A program made the position numbers and the translations under genes. The notes under the pieces were generated by a model. It worked only from the letters and a program-made list of their open reading frames with translations, was not told the origin of the DNA and searched no databases. Shown here in pieces: positions 7,049 to 8,995 of a DNA stretch of 8,995 nt; position 1 is the stretch's first letter; each line of letters starts with the position of its first letter. Source of the DNA: Campylobacteraceae bacterium (GTDB taxonomy: Bacteria; Campylobacterota; Campylobacteria; Campylobacterales; Sulfurovaceae); NCBI GenBank assembly GCA_027066355.1, contig JAMONW010000188.1, positions 1 to 8,995 on the forward strand, written 5' to 3'.

Positions 7049-8389
7049 TTATACTCTTTGCACTCTAAATTTCATATTTTTTATTTTTCCATTTTGCAAA
7101 TATTCAAAAGCTTTATCTATAAATTGATTATTTATTGCAACATATGTAAATCTATCTCCTAAATCGATTTTGCCAATTGCATTTGGGTCTATTTTTGCAT
7201 CTTTTGCTAAAGCGCCTAAGATATCTCCTGCTCTAAGTTTATCTTTTCTACCTCCATAAATACAGACTGTTTTATACTTTGCTTCTATGCTAAATGGCTC
7301 TTGTTTCTCTATACTCAAGCCCTCTTTAAACTCCAAGGCAATATCTTTTAAAATTTGCTCTTGAGTATTGTTAAAAATTGTAACTGCTACTCCGCTCTTA
7401 CCTGCTCTTGCAGTTCTACCTATTCGGTGAGTGTATATCTCTTTGCTATTTGGAATATCATAATTTATAACCATTTCCACATCTTTAATATCTACACCTC
7501 TTGCTGCCACATCAGTTGCTACAAGCACTGTAGCAGAGCCATTTGCAAACTCTATTAGAGTTTGGGTTCTATCAAATTGCTCCATATCTCCATGTAAAGC
7601 TACTGCATCTATTCTATTTTGGTATAAAAAATCGGCAATCTCATCACATAGATACTTTTGATTAATAAAAATTATTGATGATTTTGGTTTATATTTGCCC
7701 AATATATTTAAAAGAGTATCTTTTTTATCTATACTGGCTTTATAAAAATACTCTTTTATATCTCTAGGTTGCTCACTCTCTTTTATCTCTATTTTAACAG
7801 CACTCTTTTGAAACTCTTTTGAAATATTTAATACTTCATCACTAAAAGTTGCTGAAAATAGAAGAGTCTGGCGAGATTTAGGAGAAAAACTTATTATATT
7901 AGAAATCTCTTCAATAAAACCCATATCTAAAACTCTATCAGCTTCATCAAGCACTAAAATATTTAATTTATCTATCTTTAGTGAGCCTTTTTTTAAGTGC
8001 TTTAATACACGCCCTGGTGTTCCAACAACTATATGAGCCTCATGTTTTAATGAACTTAGCTGATAGCCAAACGATTCTCCTCCACTAAGGAGTAAAACTT
8101 TGCAGTTTTGCTTTGCTCTTGCGATGCGTCGCATCTCTTTTGTAATTTGCCCAGCCAACTCTCTTGTTGGTGCTAAAATTAAAGCTGCTACTCCATTGCG
8201 TTTAATATTGATTTGCTCAACTACTCCTATTCCAAAAGCAGCACTCTTGCCACTTCCTGTTTTTGCTTGTGCTATTAAATCTTTTTTCTCTAAAATAATA
8301 GGAATAGAAGCCTCTTGAATGGGTGTTAGTTTTGTATAACCTAAATGCTCTAAATTCTTATGCATAGATTTTGATAATTTTAAATTCAT
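7049..8389 (-). CDS. dbpA: ATP-dependent RNA helicase DbpA (DEAD-box)
   Basis: DEAD-box RNA helicase of 446 aa (E. coli DbpA is 457 aa), expected to remodel the peptidyl-transferase-centre region of 23S rRNA during 50S assembly, guided by hairpin 92. Motifs in order: Q motif GYTKLTPIQ (17-25); Walker A AKTGSGKS (42-49), ending in Ser rather than the commoner Thr; PTRELA (74-79); GG (103-104); TPGR (124-127); DEAD (148-151); SAT (179-181); and in the second RecA domain HGDMEQ, VATDVAARGVDI and HRIGRTARAG. The C-terminal domain (about 372-446) carries the DbpA RNA-binding signature GGRKDKLRAGDILGAL, then IGKIDLGDRFTYVA, which separates DbpA from RhlE, SrmB, CsdA and RhlB. The start at 8389 gives the complete Q motif. 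No Shine-Dalgarno site precedes it, and a TATAAT lies only 5 nt upstream, so the message may be leaderless. The gene ends 24 bp from the stop of the convergent membrane-protein gene, with no clear terminator between them. Confidence 0.95.
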   Translation of the reverse strand: MNLKLSKSMHKNLEHLGYTKLTPIQEASIPIILEKKDLIAQAKTGSGKSAAFGIGVVEQINIKRNGVAALILAPTRELAGQITKEMRRIARAKQNCKVLLLSGGESFGYQLSSLKHEAHIVVGTPGRVLKHLKKGSLKIDKLNILVLDEADRVLDMGFIEEISNIISFSPKSRQTLLFSATFSDEVLNISKEFQKSAVKIEIKESEQPRDIKEYFYKASIDKKDTLLNILGKYKPKSSIIFINQKYLCDEIADFLYQNRIDAVALHGDMEQFDRTQTLIEFANGSATVLVATDVAARGVDIKDVEMVINYDIPNSKEIYTHRIGRTARAGKSGVAVTIFNNTQEQILKDIALEFKEGLSIEKQEPFSIEAKYKTVCIYGGRKDKLRAGDILGALAKDAKIDPNAIGKIDLGDRFTYVAINNQFIDKAFEYLQNGKIKNMKFRVQRV

Positions 8390-8394
8390 ATATA

Positions 8395-8400
8395 ATTATA
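8395..8400 (-). promoter_or_regulatory. Candidate -10 element of dbpA, abutting the start codon
   Basis: TATAAT on the minus strand (8400 down to 8395) ends 5 nt before the dbpA ATG at 8389. A transcript from it would begin at or next to the A of the ATG, which gives a leaderless mRNA and fits the absence of a Shine-Dalgarno site. It lies within the 10-bp palindrome TATAATTATA (8391-8400). A second copy of that palindrome at 8441-8450 could be a more distant promoter with a leader of about 50 nt. In DNA this AT-rich, -10-like hexamers also arise by chance. Confidence 0.4.
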
Positions 8401-8411
8401 CCGCTTTATAC

Positions 8412-8437
8412 TAAACTTAAACTATATATTAAGTTTA
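8412..8437. repeat. 9-bp perfect inverted repeat upstream of dbpA (possible operator or 5' hairpin)
   Basis: TAAACTTAA (8412-8420) and TTAAGTTTA (8429-8437) are exact reverse complements separated by 8 bp. The repeat lies 23 bp upstream of the dbpA start codon and covers where a -35 would sit for the -10 at 8400-8395, a typical repressor position. If transcription instead starts from the distal TATAAT (8450-8445), the repeat would form a stem-loop at the very 5' end of the dbpA message. The arms hold only one G-C pair each, so an RNA stem would be weak and a protein-binding site is somewhat more likely. It is not followed by a T-run that would make it a terminator for either gene. Confidence 0.5.
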
Positions 8438-8560
8438 ATTTATAATTATAATCTCTTTAATAAATTACATAAATTAATTACTTCTAATTTGTTATATATT
8501 TCATAAAATTTTTATATTTTTGATAAACTAATATAAATTTGACATAAGTGCTTGGGGTAT

Positions 8561-8992
8561 ATGGTAAAAAATAAGAGAAATGAGAGTTATCTGTTTGACA
8601 TATTTATAGCAGTTAATAAAATTAAAAAAGTGATATCTCCATATCATAATGTTAAAGATTTAGTTCATAATTTTGTCGCTTGGGATAGTGTTTTAAGAGA
8701 GTTAAATATAATCTCTATTGTTGGCAAAAAATTGCAAGAAGAAGAGCTTATAAGAAAAGAGTACCAGTTAATTATATATTTTGCAAATAGTATAAGTAAT
8801 AAAATTTTTTATATAGATGAAAATCTATTGTGGAGAGTTATAAAAAATAATATAGATAGCTTTGAACTTGAGATAATAAGGCATATAAAAGAGATAGAAA
8901 CAACTTACAAAAATGAGCTTATTGATATATTTATAAATGAAAATTACTATTTAGAATTTATAGTTAAAAAATTAAGAGCATTAAGGGATTAA
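8561..8992 (+). CDS. HepT/DUF86-like protein lacking the RNase motif
   Basis: A 143-aa, all-helical-looking protein resembling the HepT (DUF86) family: AWDSVLRELNIISIVGKKL (40-58) matches the family's central helix, and FANSISNKIFYID (74-86) followed by LLW aligns with the family's RN-x3-H-x-YFGID block. HepT proteins are HEPN-fold RNase toxins, neutralised when the partner MntA nucleotidyltransferase AMPylates a tyrosine next to the active site. Here the Arg, His and Tyr of the R-x4-H-x-Y motif are replaced by A75, N80 and I82, so RNase activity and the AMPylation site both look lost while the fold signature remains. A C-terminal extension (about 115-143) follows. I prefer the ATG at 8561, preceded closely by GGGG; an in-frame TTG at 8552 would add three residues. 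The stop codon overlaps another ATG (TAATG), suggesting a coupled downstream gene. Family assignment is by pattern memory and moderately sure; loss of the motif is read directly. Confidence 0.72.
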   Translation: MVKNKRNESYLFDIFIAVNKIKKVISPYHNVKDLVHNFVAWDSVLRELNIISIVGKKLQEEELIRKEYQLIIYFANSISNKIFYIDENLLWRVIKNNIDSFELEIIRHIKEIETTYKNELIDIFINENYYLEFIVKKLRALRD

Positions 8993-8995
8993 TGT
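8992..8995 (+). other. Probable start codon of a translationally coupled downstream gene (cut off)
   Basis: The HepT-like gene ends in TAATG, so an ATG at 8992-8994 overlaps its stop codon. AAGGG lies just before it, at 8983-8987, 4 nt from the ATG. Stop-start overlaps of this kind usually join genes of one operon. Nothing of the product can be read. In known HepT-MntA operons the two genes overlap by a few bases, so an MntA-like nucleotidyltransferase is the first thing to look for. Confidence 0.35.

Noticed and set aside
7355..8318. Two plus-strand open frames (7355-7558 and 8100-8318) opposite dbpA
   Set aside because: They are antisense to conserved helicase motifs, and their composition (Cys- and Ser-rich in the first) is not protein-like.
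8539..8544. Perfect TTGACA as a -35 box for the HepT-like gene
   Set aside because: The matching -10 would fall at about 8562-8567, inside the coding start, and the bases there do not resemble TATAAT. The following TTGGGG spacing does not fit a sigma-54 site either.
8390..8560. A small RNA, tRNA or riboswitch in the 171-bp intergenic region
   Set aside because: The region is extremely AT-rich with no GC-rich stems, no tRNA T-loop pattern and no recognisable riboswitch core. Only the inverted repeat and -10-like words stand out.
8552..8560. TTG at 8552 as the start of the HepT-like gene
   Set aside because: It has no purine-rich site in front of it, and the ATG at 8561 directly follows GGGG. 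The spacing to that ATG is short, so the earlier start cannot be fully excluded.

Overview
The window is very AT-rich (I estimate about 70% A+T). Lysine and isoleucine are heavily used, arginine is mostly AGA, and intergenic gaps are short. Together with the gene content this suggests a Campylobacterota (former Epsilonproteobacteria) chromosome, perhaps a Sulfurimonas-like free-living lineage. That placement is an inference from composition and protein style; there is no rRNA or other marker here.

Layout. (1) Positions 1-5719, minus strand: a two-gene operon for periplasmic envelope defence or repair. It is read as a giant bacterial alpha-2-macroglobulin (type I, with a CxEQ thioester), then pbpC (penicillin-binding protein 1C), which starts inside the last codons of the macroglobulin gene and runs off the left edge. 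(2) Positions 5720-5779: a compact divergent promoter region. (3) Positions 5780-7024, plus strand: an unrecognised multi-pass membrane protein. (4) Positions 7049-8389, minus strand, convergent with it after only 24 bp: the DEAD-box RNA helicase DbpA, which acts in 50S ribosome assembly. (5) Positions 8390-8560: a 171-bp divergent intergenic region with a 9-bp inverted repeat and -10-like elements, one of them almost touching the dbpA start codon. (6) Positions 8561-8992, plus strand: a small HepT/DUF86-like protein that has lost the catalytic RNase motif. Its stop codon overlaps a new ATG at the right edge.

How the genes work together. The macroglobulin and PBP1C are a known pair: the macroglobulin is thought to trap invading proteases in the periplasm while PBP1C repairs damaged peptidoglycan. 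This macroglobulin differs from the E. coli example in two ways. Its signal peptide has no lipobox, and it carries a C-terminal extension of two tandem YARHG-type units. The DbpA gene and the HepT-like gene are separate transcription units with no visible link to the envelope operon.

The best candidates for something undescribed are the macroglobulin-YARHG fusion and the active-site-less HepT-like gene with its tightly coupled, unseen downstream partner. I see no tRNA, rRNA, CRISPR array, insertion sequence or prophage gene.
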